A DNA stretch of 64,000 nucleotides from an uncultured Alistipes sp. (lineage in GTDB: Bacteria; Bacteroidota; Bacteroidia; Bacteroidales; Rikenellaceae): assembly GCA_910576555.1 (NCBI GenBank), contig CAJTIY010000006.1, positions 81,724 through 145,723 of the forward strand, in the 5' to 3' direction. Positions 23,512-32,892 of the stretch are shown in pieces; within the stretch, counting starts at the first letter, position 1, and every line of letters starts with the position of its first letter. The translations under genes were made by a program, and so were the position numbers. The notes beneath the pieces were generated by a model. It was not told where the DNA came from, made no database searches, and worked only from the letters and a program-made list of their open reading frames with translations.

Positions 23512-25926
23512 ATGGCAAAGAAGAAGAGTGCGGCCGTCAGCCGCAAAACGATAAAATGGATCTGGGGCGTGGTCTTCGCCCCCTTCGCGCTGCTCGCGTT
23601 CATGCTGCTGCTCACGGCTTTCGGTCTCTTCGGACGGTTGCCGTCGTTCGAGGAGCTGGAGAATCCGCGCAGCAACCTCGCCACGGAGATCTATGCCGAG
23701 GACGGCAAGGTGCTCGGCTCGTTCTTCGTGCAGAACCGTTCCTACGTGCAGTACGACGACCTCTTTTCGTCCGATTCGACGCTGCGCATCCGGCTCGACG
23801 GCCACGAGGTGCCGCCGATCGTCGCGGCGCTCATCGCCACGGAGGATGTCCGCTTCCGCAACCATTCGGGCATCGACATCCCCTCGCTGGCCCGCGTTGC
23901 GGTGAAGACCGTGCTGCTGCAGAACACCTCGCAGGGCGGCGGCTCGACCATCACGCAGCAGCTCGCCAAGAACCTCTTCCCGCGCGACACGGCCCGCAAC
24001 CGGGGTCCGATCGTGCGCAAGACGAAGCTCGTGATCGCCAAACTCAAGGAGTGGATCACGGCCCTCAAGCTCGAGTACAACTACACGAAGGAGGAGATCG
24101 CCGCCATGTACCTCAATACGGTCGAGTACGGCTCGAACGCCTACGGCGTGAAGTCGGCGGCCCAGACCTTCTTCAACAAGGAGCCCCACCAGCTCAACGT
24201 GCAGGAGGCCGCCGTGCTGGTGGGCGTGGTCAACGCTCCCACGCGCTACTCGCCCGTGCGGAACCCCGAGAACGCGCTGGCGCGCCGCAACCTCGTGCTC
24301 GCGCGCATGGAGGCGGCCGGAGCCCTCACGCAGCGGCAGCGCGACTCGCTTTCGGCGCTCCCCATCCGGCTCGACTACCGCCCCGTGTCGCACAACGAGG
24401 GTACGGCGACCTACTTCCGCGAGATGCTGCGGCTGGTGATGAATGCCGAAAAGCCGCGCCGCAACCAGTTCTACAACGAGTGGGACTACGAGGAGGCGCT
24501 CCGCGAGTACGAGGAGAATCCGCTCTACGGATGGTGCCGCAAGAACTTCAAGGCCGACGGCACGCCCTATAACATCTACCGCGACGGCCTGAAGATCTAC
24601 ACGACGATCAACTCCGCGATGCAGACCTATGCCGAGCAGGCGCTGCAGAAGCAGATGGAGACGGTGATACAGCCCCAGATGGATGCGCAGTACAAGCGTA
24701 CGAAGGTGCTGTTCCTCGAGACCACCGCCAAAGAGCGCGAGGCGATCGTGCGCCGGGCGATCCGCTACTCGGACCGCTACCGCGAGATGAAGAACGCCGG
24801 GGCGAGCGACCGCGACATCGATGCGGCGTTCGACCGTCCCTGCCCGATGAAGGTCTTCACCTACAAGGGCGAGCGCGACACGGTGATGACGCCCCGCGAC
24901 TCGGTCCTCCACCACAAGCGGATCATGCGCGCCTCGTTCGTGGCGCTCGACCCCCGCACGGGCTTCGTCAAGGCCTATGTCGGCGGTCCCAACTTCCGCT
25001 ATTTCAAGTACGACATGGCCAAGCAGGGCAAGCGGCAGATCGGCTCGACGATCAAACCCTTCGTCTACACCTTCGCCATCGACCACCTCGGACTGACCCC
25101 CTGCACGATGGTGCCCAACCTGCCCGTGACGATCGAGACGGCGGGCGGCACGGCGTGGTCGCCCAAAGAGGCGGGACGCGTCGAGTACGACGGCGTGCTG
25201 CACCCCTTGAGCTGGGGCCTCGCCCGCAGCCGCAACAACTATTCGGCGTGGATCATGAAGCAGGCCAAGCAGCCCGCGGCCGTCGCCGACTTCATCCACA
25301 ACATGGGCATCCGCAGCTACATCGACCCCGTGCCGGCGCTCTGCGTGGGTTCGTCCGAGTCGAACGTCTTCGAGCTCACGAGCGCCTTCTCGACCTTCGT
25401 CAATCAGGGCGTGCACAACGACCCGATCTTCGTGACGCGGATCGAGGACCGGCAGGGCAACCTCATCGCCAGCTTCATCCCCCAGTCGCAGGATGCCGTC
25501 AGTGAGCGTACGGCCTACACGATGCTCACGATGCTGCAGAACGTGGTCAATGCGGGTACGGGCTCCCGTCTGCGGCAGTATATCCCGCGCGAGGTCGAGG
25601 CCGGCGGCAAGACCGGCACCTCGAACCGCAACCGCGACGGCTGGTTCATGTGCGTGACGCCCAAGCTGGTGGCCGGCGCATGGGTCGGCGGCGAGGATCA
25701 GTCGGTACACTTGCTCTCGCGCGGCGAAGGCGGCGTGGTGGCGCTCCCGATCGTCGGCGAGTTCCTCAAGCGGGTTTACGACAACGGCAGCCTCGGCCTC
25801 GCCCGCGACGACCGGTTCGTCCGCCCGGTCTCGGTGCCCCGCTACGACTGCGAGCAGGAGGCCGATCCCGAGGACTGGCGCGCCGCGGAGACGGGCATCG
25901 CCGAGGACGACCTCTTCTTCGACTGA
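23512..25926 (+). CDS. Class A penicillin-binding protein 1A (transglycosylase/transpeptidase)
   Basis: This inner-membrane enzyme polymerises glycan strands and cross-links peptidoglycan. The 804-residue product has a cytoplasmic KKK start, one membrane helix (about 15-42) and a GT51 transglycosylase domain with ATEDVRFRNHSGID (about 108-121) and GGGSTITQQLAKNLF. The transpeptidase domain has all three motifs: SxxK in GSTIKPF, SxN in SRNNYS, and KTGTS near 698. It is complete and of ordinary length. Transcription appears to start from the terminal unit of the 74-bp repeat array, which is unusual for a cell-wall gene. asd follows after 64 nt. Confidence 0.95.
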   Translation: MAKKKSAAVSRKTIKWIWGVVFAPFALLAFMLLLTAFGLFGRLPSFEELENPRSNLATEIYAEDGKVLGSFFVQNRSYVQYDDLFSSDSTLRIRLDGHEVPPIVAALIATEDVRFRNHSGIDIPSLARVAVKTVLLQNTSQGGGSTITQQLAKNLFPRDTARNRGPIVRKTKLVIAKLKEWITALKLEYNYTKEEIAAMYLNTVEYGSNAYGVKSAAQTFFNKEPHQLNVQEAAVLVGVVNAPTRYSPVRNPENALARRNLVLARMEAAGALTQRQRDSLSALPIRLDYRPVSHNEGTATYFREMLRLVMNAEKPRRNQFYNEWDYEEALREYEENPLYGWCRKNFKADGTPYNIYRDGLKIYTTINSAMQTYAEQALQKQMETVIQPQMDAQYKRTKVLFLETTAKEREAIVRRAIRYSDRYREMKNAGASDRDIDAAFDRPCPMKVFTYKGERDTVMTPRDSVLHHKRIMRASFVALDPRTGFVKAYVGGPNFRYFKYDMAKQGKRQIGSTIKPFVYTFAIDHLGLTPCTMVPNLPVTIETAGGTAWSPKEAGRVEYDGVLHPLSWGLARSRNNYSAWIMKQAKQPAAVADFIHNMGIRSYIDPVPALCVGSSESNVFELTSAFSTFVNQGVHNDPIFVTRIEDRQGNLIASFIPQSQDAVSERTAYTMLTMLQNVVNAGTGSRLRQYIPREVEAGGKTGTSNRNRDGWFMCVTPKLVAGAWVGGEDQSVHLLSRGEGGVVALPIVGEFLKRVYDNGSLGLARDDRFVRPVSVPRYDCEQEADPEDWRAAETGIAEDDLFFD

Positions 25927-25990
25927 TCGGAGCGGGGGCGTGCAGGGCCGGTTGCGAATAACGGAACATCAAGAAAAGAATAATCGACCT

Positions 25991-26983
25991 ATGAAAATTG
26001 CGATCGTAGGCGCCAGCGGCGCTGTCGGACAGGAGTTTCTGAAGATTTTGGAGGATCGGCGGCTGCCGATCGACGAGTTGCTGTTGTTCGGCTCGGAGCG
26101 CAGCGCGGGCCGCACCTATCGGTTCCGCGGTGCGGATCTGACCGTTCGGCTGCTGCAGCACAACGACGATTTCCGGGGCGTCGACTTCGCCCTGACCTCG
26201 GCCGGAGCCGGCACTTCGCGCGCATTCGCCGAGACGATCACGCGCCACGGTGCCGTGATGATCGACAACTCGAGCGCCTTCCGCATGGAGGCCGACGTGC
26301 CGCTGGTGGTGCCCGAGGTCAACCCCGAGGATGCCAAGAACGCCCCGCGCCGCATCATCGCCAACCCCAACTGCACGACGATCCAGATGGTCGTGGCGCT
26401 GAACGCCATCGAGCGGCTGTCGCACATCCGCCGCGTGCATGTCTCGACCTACCAGTCGGCCAGCGGCGCAGGTGCCGCGGCGATGGACGAACTCGCGGCG
26501 CAGCACGCCGCCTTGAGCGCCGGGCGGGAGCCGCAGGTGGAGAAGTTCGCCTTCCAGCTCGCCTACAACGTCATTCCGCACATCGATGTCTTCACCGAGA
26601 ACGACTACACGAAGGAGGAGATGAAGATGTTCCACGAGACGCGCAAGATCATGCACTCGGACATCCGCGTGTCGGCGACCTGCGTGCGCGTGCCGGTGAT
26701 GCGCGCCCACTCGGAGAGCGTGTGGCTCGAGACCGAGCGTCCGGTCTCGGTCGAGGAGGCCCGGGCGGCCTTCGCCGCGGCGCCGGGCGTCGTGCTGGCG
26801 GACGATCCTGCGGCCAAGGTCTATCCCATGCCGCTCTTCGTCGCGGGCGACGATCCCGTCTACGTGGGACGCATCCGCAAGGACCTCACGTGCGACAACG
26901 GCCTTGCGTTCTGGTGCGTGAGCGACCAGATCAAGAAGGGGGCGGCGCTCAATGCCGTGCAGATTCTCGAGACGCTGCTCTGA
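25991..26983 (+). CDS. asd: Aspartate-semialdehyde dehydrogenase
   Basis: Asd reduces aspartyl phosphate to aspartate semialdehyde with NADPH, the second step of the aspartate family pathway. The 330-residue product has the family length. It shows the nucleotide loop VGASGAVGQEF (about 6-16), the nucleophile in NPNCTTIQM, and VHVSTYQSASGAG with downstream acid-base residues. The start at 25991 (MKIAIVGASG) fits the Rossmann fold; an upstream GTG would add only a charged tail. A hairpin terminator follows the stop. Confidence 0.96.
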   Translation: MKIAIVGASGAVGQEFLKILEDRRLPIDELLLFGSERSAGRTYRFRGADLTVRLLQHNDDFRGVDFALTSAGAGTSRAFAETITRHGAVMIDNSSAFRMEADVPLVVPEVNPEDAKNAPRRIIANPNCTTIQMVVALNAIERLSHIRRVHVSTYQSASGAGAAAMDELAAQHAALSAGREPQVEKFAFQLAYNVIPHIDVFTENDYTKEEMKMFHETRKIMHSDIRVSATCVRVPVMRAHSESVWLETERPVSVEEARAAFAAAPGVVLADDPAAKVYPMPLFVAGDDPVYVGRIRKDLTCDNGLAFWCVSDQIKKGAALNAVQILETLL

Positions 26984-27014
26984 CCGGCGAGGCGCAGGAC
27001 CGTCGGAACGGAAA

Positions 27015-27041
27015 ACGGGGAGCCTTTCGGGGCTCCTCGTT
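27015..27041 (+). terminator. Terminator after asd
   Basis: CGGGGAGCC pairs with GGCTCCTCG (one wobble) around a short loop, followed by a broken T tract. Confidence 0.65.
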
Positions 27042-27102
27042 TCGTTTGCCGGGGCCGGCGTCCGGCGGAGGGGCGCTATTCGGCGACGGGGCGGCAGGAC
27101 CG

Positions 27103-27138
27103 AAAAAATCCGCTCCCGACCGAATGGTCGGGAGCGGA
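27103..27138 (-). terminator. Terminator after tnaA
   Basis: TCCGCTCCCGACC and GGTCGGGAGCGGA form a perfect 13-bp stem with a GAAT loop. Six A on the plus strand (27103-27108) become the T tract on the minus strand. Confidence 0.9.
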
Positions 27139-27160
27139 CGGTGCGGTGCCGCGTGCGGCG

Positions 27161-28537
27161 TCAGATCTTCTCGAGCTCCACGGTGAAGTGGCGCAGGATC
27201 GGCGCTTCGAAGGCGATCCGGTAACCCGTGGTGATCTCGTGGCGTCGCTCGTAGATGTTGCGGCATGCCGCGGCGATCACGCGGATGTGGTTGTCCGTGT
27301 AGACGCGGCGCGGAATGGCCAGACGCAGCAGTTCGAGGGCCGGGTAGCGGTTCTCGTGCGTCTCGGGATCGCGGTCGGCGAGGATCGAGCCGATCTCCAC
27401 GCCGCGGATGCCCGCCTCGAGGTAGAGCTCCACGCCCAGCGTCTGGGCGATGAACTGCTCCTTCGGCAGATTGGGCAGGATCCTTTTGGCATCGACGAAG
27501 ATGGCGTGGCCGCCGGCCGGCCGCTGGTAGGGCACGCCGTACTCGTCGAGCAGGTCGCCCAGCAGCTTCACCTGACGGATGCGGGCGTCGAGCTGTCCGA
27601 ACTCCGTGTTTTCGTCCAGACCCACGGCCAGCGCATCCATGTCGCGGCCCGACATGCCGCCGTAGGTGACGTAACCCTCGTTCATGATGCAGAACGACAT
27701 GGCCCGGCGGAAGAGCTCCTCGGAGCGCATCGCCACGAAGCCGCCCATGTTCACCGTGCCGTCCTTCTTGGCCGAGATGGTCATGATGTCGGCATAGGCG
27801 TAGATCTCGCGCACGATCTCCTTGATCGTCCGGTCGGCGTAGCCCTCCTCGCGGGTCTTGATGAAGTAGGCGTTCTCGGCGAAGCGGGCCGAGTCGATGA
27901 GCAGGGGCACGCCGTAGCGGCGGCACAGCTCGGACGTTCCGCGGATGTTGCGCATCGATACGGGCTGTCCGCCGGCCGTGTTGTTGGTGATCGTCAGCAC
28001 GACGCAGGGGATCTTCTCGCGCGGGTTTCCGGCGAGGATCCGCTCCAGCTTGGCGAGGTCCATCTCGCCCTTGAACGGAATCTCGAGCTGCGTGTCGGCC
28101 GCCGCGTCGATCGTGCAGTCGACGGCGTGGCAGCGGCGGAATTCGATGTGACCCTTCGTCGTGTCGAAGTGGGAGTTGCCCGGCACGATGTCGTCCTCCT
28201 TGAGCAGCGCCGAGAAGATGACGTTCTCGGCCGCGCGGCCCTGATGCGTGGGCAGGAAGTAGGGCATGTCGAAGAGCCGTTCGATCGTCTCCTTGAGGCG
28301 GAAGTAGGAGGAGGCGCCGGCATAGCTCTCGTCGCCGGTCATCATCGCGGCCCATTGGCGGTCGGACATCGATCCGGTGCCCGAGTCGGTCAGCAGGTCG
28401 ATCGTCACCTGCTCCGAGCGGAGCTTGAAGAGGTTGTAGTTCGCCTCGCGGATCCAGCGCTCGCGCTCCTCGCGCGTGGAGGTGCGGATCGCCTCGGTCA
28501 TCTTGATCTTGTAGGGTTCGGCATAGGGAAGTTCCAT
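27161..28537 (-). CDS. tnaA: Tryptophanase
   Basis: This PLP enzyme splits tryptophan to indole, pyruvate and ammonia; the related tyrosine phenol-lyase is very similar. The 458-residue product has the family length. It shows THQGRAAENVIFS, NSHFDTTKGHIE, LTITNNTAGGQPVSM and the PLP-lysine region ISAKKDGTVNMGG. I prefer tryptophanase because of overall similarity to Bacteroidota TnaA; substrate cannot be settled by eye. No tnaC leader or tryptophan permease is adjacent. The start at 28537 lies 39 nt after a TAATTTTG box. Confidence 0.93.
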   Translation of the reverse strand: MELPYAEPYKIKMTEAIRTSTREERERWIREANYNLFKLRSEQVTIDLLTDSGTGSMSDRQWAAMMTGDESYAGASSYFRLKETIERLFDMPYFLPTHQGRAAENVIFSALLKEDDIVPGNSHFDTTKGHIEFRRCHAVDCTIDAAADTQLEIPFKGEMDLAKLERILAGNPREKIPCVVLTITNNTAGGQPVSMRNIRGTSELCRRYGVPLLIDSARFAENAYFIKTREEGYADRTIKEIVREIYAYADIMTISAKKDGTVNMGGFVAMRSEELFRRAMSFCIMNEGYVTYGGMSGRDMDALAVGLDENTEFGQLDARIRQVKLLGDLLDEYGVPYQRPAGGHAIFVDAKRILPNLPKEQFIAQTLGVELYLEAGIRGVEIGSILADRDPETHENRYPALELLRLAIPRRVYTDNHIRVIAAACRNIYERRHEITTGYRIAFEAPILRHFTVELEKI

Positions 28538-28576
28538 AGGTATGTTTTTTAGGTGTGGTTTCGAAGGGTTCGTCTC

Positions 28577-28584
28577 CAAAATTA
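28577..28584 (-). promoter_or_regulatory. -7 box of tnaA
   Basis: TAATTTTG on the minus strand, 39 nt before the start. The -33 TTTG is not seen. Confidence 0.6.
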
Positions 28585-28620
28585 GCGAAAAAATTCCGAA
28601 TTCGTGCGATTGGTATTCGA

Positions 28621-28653
28621 TTTGTTACCCGAAACATCGGATTTTAATGTTTG
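28621..28653 (+). promoter_or_regulatory. Probable promoter of sodB
   Basis: TTTG (28621-28624), a 20-nt spacer and TAATGTTTG (28645-28653, one base longer than consensus). The sodB ATG lies 47 nt downstream. Confidence 0.5.
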
Positions 28654-28700
28654 TATCGATGATCGCGACGCTTTTTCTTTCACTTTTAATCATACCGACT

Positions 28701-29306
28701 ATGACCACCACCGACACCACGACGCGTTTCGTGCCCCGGGATCTTCCCTATGCCTACGATGCGCTGGCTCCTCATGTCTCGGAGGAGACCATGCGCTACC
28801 ACCACGACAAACACTATGCGGGCTATGTCGCCAAACTCAACGAGCTGGTCCTCGACACGCCCTATGCCGGGCAGCCGCTCGAGGATATCGTCGTCTCGGC
28901 CGACGGTCCGATCTACAACAACGCCGCACAGATGTGGAACCATGAATTTTTCTTCGACCAGCTGTCGCCCGAGCCGCAGACGCGGCCCGAGGGTCCGCTG
29001 CTGGCTGCCATCGAGCGCAGCTTCGGCTCGGTCGAGAACCTCAAGGCGCAGCTCGACAAGGCTGCCGTGGGGCTTTTCGGCTCGGGATGGGCGTGGCTCG
29101 TCGCCGACAAGCAGGGCGATCTGTCGATCGTCGCCGAACCCAATGCCGGCAATCCGCTGCGCCGCGGGCTCGTGCCGCTGCTCTGCTTCGACGTGTGGGA
29201 GCACGCCTACTACATCGATTACCGCAACCGCCGCGCCGATGCCGTGGCTGCGCTGTGGAACTGCATCGACTGGGGTGCGGTGGAACGCCGCTACGAGCAG
29301 CGCTGA
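28701..29306 (+). CDS. sodB: Superoxide dismutase (Fe/Mn family)
   Basis: This cytosolic enzyme dismutates superoxide. The 201-residue product has the normal size. Metal ligands are visible: His in RYHHDKHYAGYV, His in QMWNHEFFF, and Asp and His in CFDVWEHAYYIDYRNRR. Gut Bacteroidota enzymes of this type can use Fe or Mn, so metal choice is open. I start at the ATG at 28701 (MTTTDTTTRF); an upstream ATG would add a hydrophobic segment (FVSMIATLFLSLLIIP) that could be read as a signal peptide, so an exported form is a minor alternative. Confidence 0.95.
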   Translation: MTTTDTTTRFVPRDLPYAYDALAPHVSEETMRYHHDKHYAGYVAKLNELVLDTPYAGQPLEDIVVSADGPIYNNAAQMWNHEFFFDQLSPEPQTRPEGPLLAAIERSFGSVENLKAQLDKAAVGLFGSGWAWLVADKQGDLSIVAEPNAGNPLRRGLVPLLCFDVWEHAYYIDYRNRRADAVAALWNCIDWGAVERRYEQR

Positions 29307-29330
29307 CCCGCTGCGACTCCCCGTTTGCAA

Positions 29331-29365
29331 AAGGAGCGGAACCCTCGCGTGGGGTTCCGCTCCTT
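29331..29365. terminator. Bidirectional terminator between sodB and ogt
   Basis: AAGGAGCGGAACCC (29331-29344) pairs with GGGTTCCGCTCCTT (to 29365) around a short loop. It sits between convergent genes. Confidence 0.85.
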
Positions 29366-29412
29366 CGTATATGGTGGACGCAGTTCAGCCGCTCTTCGGG
29401 TGCCCCCGGAGC

Positions 29413-29901
29413 CTATCGCCGCGTCGGGTCGGTGCGGCCCGCTCCCTGCTGCTCCAGCCGCAGAAGCCGCTCCTTGACGCCGAGGCCGCCGGCATACCCC
29501 GTCAGGGTGCCGTCGCTTCCCACCACACGGTGGCAGGGGATGACGATCGCGATCGGATTGCGGTGGTTGGCCATGCCGACGGCGCGGCAGGCCTTCGGAC
29601 GGCCTACGTGCGCCGCGATCCGGCCGTAGGTGCTGGTCGCGCCGTAGGGAATCCGCTGCAGCGCCTCCCACACCGATCGCTGGAAGGGGGTGCCCTGCGG
29701 CGCGACGGGCAGCGTGAAGCGCCGGCGCCGGCCCGCGAAGTACTCCGCGAGCTCCTCTTCGGCCTGCCGCAGCAGCGGCGAGGGGGCGGGCGCACCGGAG
29801 ACAACGCCCCCGAAGCGCAGCTCCGCGAGCGCGCCGTCGGCTTCGGTCAGCGTCAGCGGACCGACGGGCGAGTCGATGGTATGGCGGAGGGTCATGGGCA
29901 T
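29413..29901 (-). CDS. ogt: Methylated-DNA-[protein]-cysteine S-methyltransferase
   Basis: This suicide protein moves alkyl groups from O6-alkylguanine in DNA to its own cysteine. The 162-residue product shows GTPFQRSVWEALQRIPYGAT, the helix-turn-helix with AVGMANHRNP, and the active site IVIPCHRVVGSDG. It has no AdaA regulatory domain, so it is a simple Ogt/MGMT type. It is the last gene of the minus run from the LysM protein through DPP-IV, 73 nt after the latter. ATGs at 29901 and 29895 are both possible starts. Confidence 0.94.
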   Translation of the reverse strand: MPMTLRHTIDSPVGPLTLTEADGALAELRFGGVVSGAPAPSPLLRQAEEELAEYFAGRRRRFTLPVAPQGTPFQRSVWEALQRIPYGATSTYGRIAAHVGRPKACRAVGMANHRNPIAIVIPCHRVVGSDGTLTGYAGGLGVKERLLRLEQQGAGRTDPTRR

Positions 29902-29974
29902 GAAACGCGGGTTGCGGCCTCCGGTGGGGTCCGGCCGGATAGCTCCGCACGGACGACCGGCCGCACGGTCAGGA

Positions 29975-32104
29975 TCAGAGGTGCTCGAGCGTGTAGTCGA
30001 TCATCTTCTGCCGCACGTTGTGCGTATCGTCGGGCTGCATCGAGTGGTTCTGGTCGGGGTAGACCATCATGTCGTAGCGTTTGCCCGCGCGGTTGAGCGC
30101 CCGGGCCATCTCGACCGTGTTCTGGAAGTGGACGTTGTCGTCGGCCGTGCCGTGGATCAGCAGCAGGCGCGTGCGTGCGTCGTCGAGCATCCGGGCGTGG
30201 TTCAGGGGCGAGTTGTCGTCGTAGCCCGAGGCGTTGTACTGCGGCAGGTTGTTGTAGATCTCGGTGTAGATCGTGTCGTAGAAGCGCCACGAGGCGACCG
30301 GCGCCACGGCGATCGCCATGCGGAAGAGCCCGTGGCCGCGGATCGCGCAGTTGAGCGCCATGAAGCCGCCGAACGACCAGCCGTAGATGCCGATGCGGTC
30401 GGGATCGACCCACGGCTGCGCGGCCATGTAGCGGGCGAACGAGAGCTGGTCCTCGACCTCGAGCGCCCCCAGCCGACCGTAGGTCTGCTTCTTGAAGCGC
30501 TCGCCGCGGAAGCCCGTGCCGCGGCCGTCGGCGCACACCACGATGTAGCCCTTCTCGACGAGGGCGTCCTCCCAGTCCATCGACCAGCGGTCCTGCACCG
30601 ACTGCGAGCCGGGGCCCGAGTACTGGGTCAGCAGCACGGGGTAGCGCTTCGCGGGGTCGAAGTCGCGGGGCTTGAGGATGTAGGCGTCGAGCGAGTCGCC
30701 CCGTTCGGTGGCGAAGCGGAAGAACTCCTTCGCGGGGCGCCCCGTCCGCTCCAGCTCGGCGCGCAGCGCGCGGCTGTCGGCCAGCGTGCGGACCGTGCGG
30801 CCCTCGCCGTCGCACACCTCCACGCGGTTGGGGGTCGCGGCATCGGAGCGGGTGACGATGCAGTACTTCATGCCGGTGCCCGGTGCGACCGTGCAGAACC
30901 CTTCGCCGTCGGTCAGGCGTTTCTTCTCCTTGCCGTCGGGACGCACCGACCAGAGGCTGCGCCGCAGGTGCGACCCTTCGGTCGAGAGGTACCAGATGCG
31001 CTTGGGCGTGGCCGCGATCACCTCGGTGACCTCCCATGCGCCGCGTGTCACGGGCCCCTGCAGTCCTCCGCGCACCGTATAGAGATAGAGGTGCATGTAC
31101 CCCGTGTGGCTCTCCTGCAGGGCGAGGAAGCGATCCTTGTCGAGGAAGGTGATCGTCTGGCCTCCGGCGCGCTCGACGTACTGCTGCGAGCGCTCCTCGT
31201 AGATCGTCCGCTGGGCGCCGCTGGGCTCGCAGAGGATCACCTCGAAGGTGTTCTGACGCCGGTTGAGGCGCTGGAACCAGAGCTTCCCGTCGGGCGTCCA
31301 GCCGATGCGGGGCAGGTACTGGTCGCTCTCCGTGCCCGTGTCGATGCGGGTTTTGGCCCCCGTGGCGAGGTCGGCGACCCACAGCTGCACCGTGGAGTTG
31401 CGCTCGCCCGCCTTCGGGTACTTGAACGAGAAGGCCTCGTTGTAGCGCTTGCCGTCGAAGCGCATCATCTCCATGAGAGGCACCTCGCGCTCGTCGAAGC
31501 GCAGGAAGGCGATGCGGCGGCTGTCGGGCGAGAAGGCGTAGGCCCGCGTGAAGCCGAACTCCTCCTCGTAGACCCAGTCCGTCGTGCCGTTGATCACCTC
31601 GTTCCACGCCCCGTCGTCGGTGATGCGGAGCGTGCGGTGGGCGTCGAGGTCGCGGACGTAGAGGTCGTTGCGGTCGGAGTAGGCGATCTTCGTGCCGTCG
31701 GGCGAGAAGCCCGCGTCGCGGGGCGCCTCGGCTTCGCGCAGCACGGGGCGCACCGCGCCCTGCTCGACGAGGTGGTAGGTCGTGGTGTAGGAGTGGCGGT
31801 AGATCGGCGTGCGGCCCGAGGCGATGAGGATGCGCCGCTCGTCGGGCGAGAAGGCGTAGTCGGTGACGGCGATGCCCTGCGCCGAGGCGGGCAGCAGCCG
31901 CTCGCCCGGCGTGTCGGCCGCGTAGGCGTAGCGCAGGATCTCGTTGCGCTCGAGGCGCGTGTAGTGCTCGCCGTCGGCCATCGGGCGGATGCCGCGCACG
32001 GTTTCGTTCATGGCCCGCAGACGGGCGATTTCGGCGTATTCGCCTTTGGCGGCGGCCGTCGTCGCGAGGAGGAGGGCCGCAAGGAGCGTAAGCTGGGTTT
32101 TCAA
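29975..32104 (-). CDS. Dipeptidyl-peptidase IV (family S9B)
   Basis: This serine exopeptidase releases X-Pro dipeptides from peptide N-termini, likely in the periplasm or on the cell surface. The 709-residue product has an N-terminal propeller and C-terminal hydrolase. DWVYEEEFGF contains the double-Glu motif that anchors the substrate amino group. The nucleophile is in YGWSFGGFMAL, and the Asp and His follow in HGTADDNVHFQNT and DQNHSM. The start is a TTG at 32104, giving a clean signal peptide (LKTQLTLLAALLLATTAAA); no in-frame ATG would keep it. Together with the S9A lipoprotein at 10 kb it suggests active peptide scavenging. Confidence 0.93.
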   Translation of the reverse strand: MKTQLTLLAALLLATTAAAKGEYAEIARLRAMNETVRGIRPMADGEHYTRLERNEILRYAYAADTPGERLLPASAQGIAVTDYAFSPDERRILIASGRTPIYRHSYTTTYHLVEQGAVRPVLREAEAPRDAGFSPDGTKIAYSDRNDLYVRDLDAHRTLRITDDGAWNEVINGTTDWVYEEEFGFTRAYAFSPDSRRIAFLRFDEREVPLMEMMRFDGKRYNEAFSFKYPKAGERNSTVQLWVADLATGAKTRIDTGTESDQYLPRIGWTPDGKLWFQRLNRRQNTFEVILCEPSGAQRTIYEERSQQYVERAGGQTITFLDKDRFLALQESHTGYMHLYLYTVRGGLQGPVTRGAWEVTEVIAATPKRIWYLSTEGSHLRRSLWSVRPDGKEKKRLTDGEGFCTVAPGTGMKYCIVTRSDAATPNRVEVCDGEGRTVRTLADSRALRAELERTGRPAKEFFRFATERGDSLDAYILKPRDFDPAKRYPVLLTQYSGPGSQSVQDRWSMDWEDALVEKGYIVVCADGRGTGFRGERFKKQTYGRLGALEVEDQLSFARYMAAQPWVDPDRIGIYGWSFGGFMALNCAIRGHGLFRMAIAVAPVASWRFYDTIYTEIYNNLPQYNASGYDDNSPLNHARMLDDARTRLLLIHGTADDNVHFQNTVEMARALNRAGKRYDMMVYPDQNHSMQPDDTHNVRQKMIDYTLEHL

Positions 32105-32151
32105 GTGCGGATGCGGGTTAGGGGGTGGTGTTGCCGGCCGGTCGGGGCGGG

Positions 32152-32853
32152 TCAGATGTCCTCCACGTCGAAGTCGTAGCCGAGACGTTTGCCCGTCACG
32201 AACTTCGAGTTGTCCATCTTGGTGTTGAACTGGTCCACCGTCACGCGTTTGTTCTCGGCGTAGGGCGGCATCAGCGGGTCGAAGTCGAGGGCGAAGCCGA
32301 TGGCCGCCTCGAGGATCGCGACGAGCGCCTCGCGGTCGATCTCCGCCGTGCCGAACGATGCGGCGCGCACGGAGCGCTGCTCCTTGCCCTCGACGAAGTA
32401 GCGGCGCTCGCGGTTGACGAAGATGCGGCCGATCAGGTAGCCCTCGTCGGCGTTGCGGTTGAACTTGAACGAGTCGGAGAGGAAGTTGTAGATGCTGATC
32501 ACGCCGCAGTAGGCGTTCTCGCGCGCCTCGCCCACGTAGGGGTTGCGCCGGATCGGATGGTCGGCGGGGAAGTCGAAGACGTCGGTGTGCATCTGGAAGA
32601 TCAGCAGGTCGCTGGCCACCTGCAGCTGCGCCTCGAATTTGCCGCGGTCGCGGTATTCCAGCCGCACGCGGCGGTCGAGCCGGCCGTCGAGTTCGTCGTC
32701 CATCTCCGAGGCCATCTCGAAGAGGGTCTCCTTGAGGAAGTTGAACGCGGCGAACGTGTTGTCGAAGACCTTCTGCTTGAGGGTCGATTTGCGGACGATC
32801 GTCTCGAGGATCTTCGCCCGCAACGGGGTCGTTTCCATATCTGTTTCGGTCAT
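32152..32853 (-). CDS. Conserved protein, unknown function
   Basis: I do not recognise a family. The 233-residue product is soluble, with no signal or membrane segment and many charged residues. Distinct segments include KQKVFDNTFAAFNFLKETL (about 26-44), VRLEYRDRGKFEAQLQVASD and RNADEGYLIGRIFVNRERRY. It sits 39 nt after the glucosaminidase/LysM gene and 47 nt before the DPP-IV gene on the same strand, so cotranscription is likely, but the neighbours do not suggest a specific role. Confidence 0.78.
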   Translation of the reverse strand: MTETDMETTPLRAKILETIVRKSTLKQKVFDNTFAAFNFLKETLFEMASEMDDELDGRLDRRVRLEYRDRGKFEAQLQVASDLLIFQMHTDVFDFPADHPIRRNPYVGEARENAYCGVISIYNFLSDSFKFNRNADEGYLIGRIFVNRERRYFVEGKEQRSVRAASFGTAEIDREALVAILEAAIGFALDFDPLMPPYAENKRVTVDQFNTKMDNSKFVTGKRLGYDFDVEDI

Positions 32854-32892
32854 GGTGGTACGTGGTCGGTTTCGGGGGCGGCGCGCGCCGGA

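Noticed and set aside
23329..25710. A minus-strand open frame starting in the 74-bp array and running under PBP1A
   Set aside because: Most of it is antisense to PBP1A. The array part reads DTNKPxxKxN repeats, but the period is not a multiple of three, so the peptide is not kept in frame across units.
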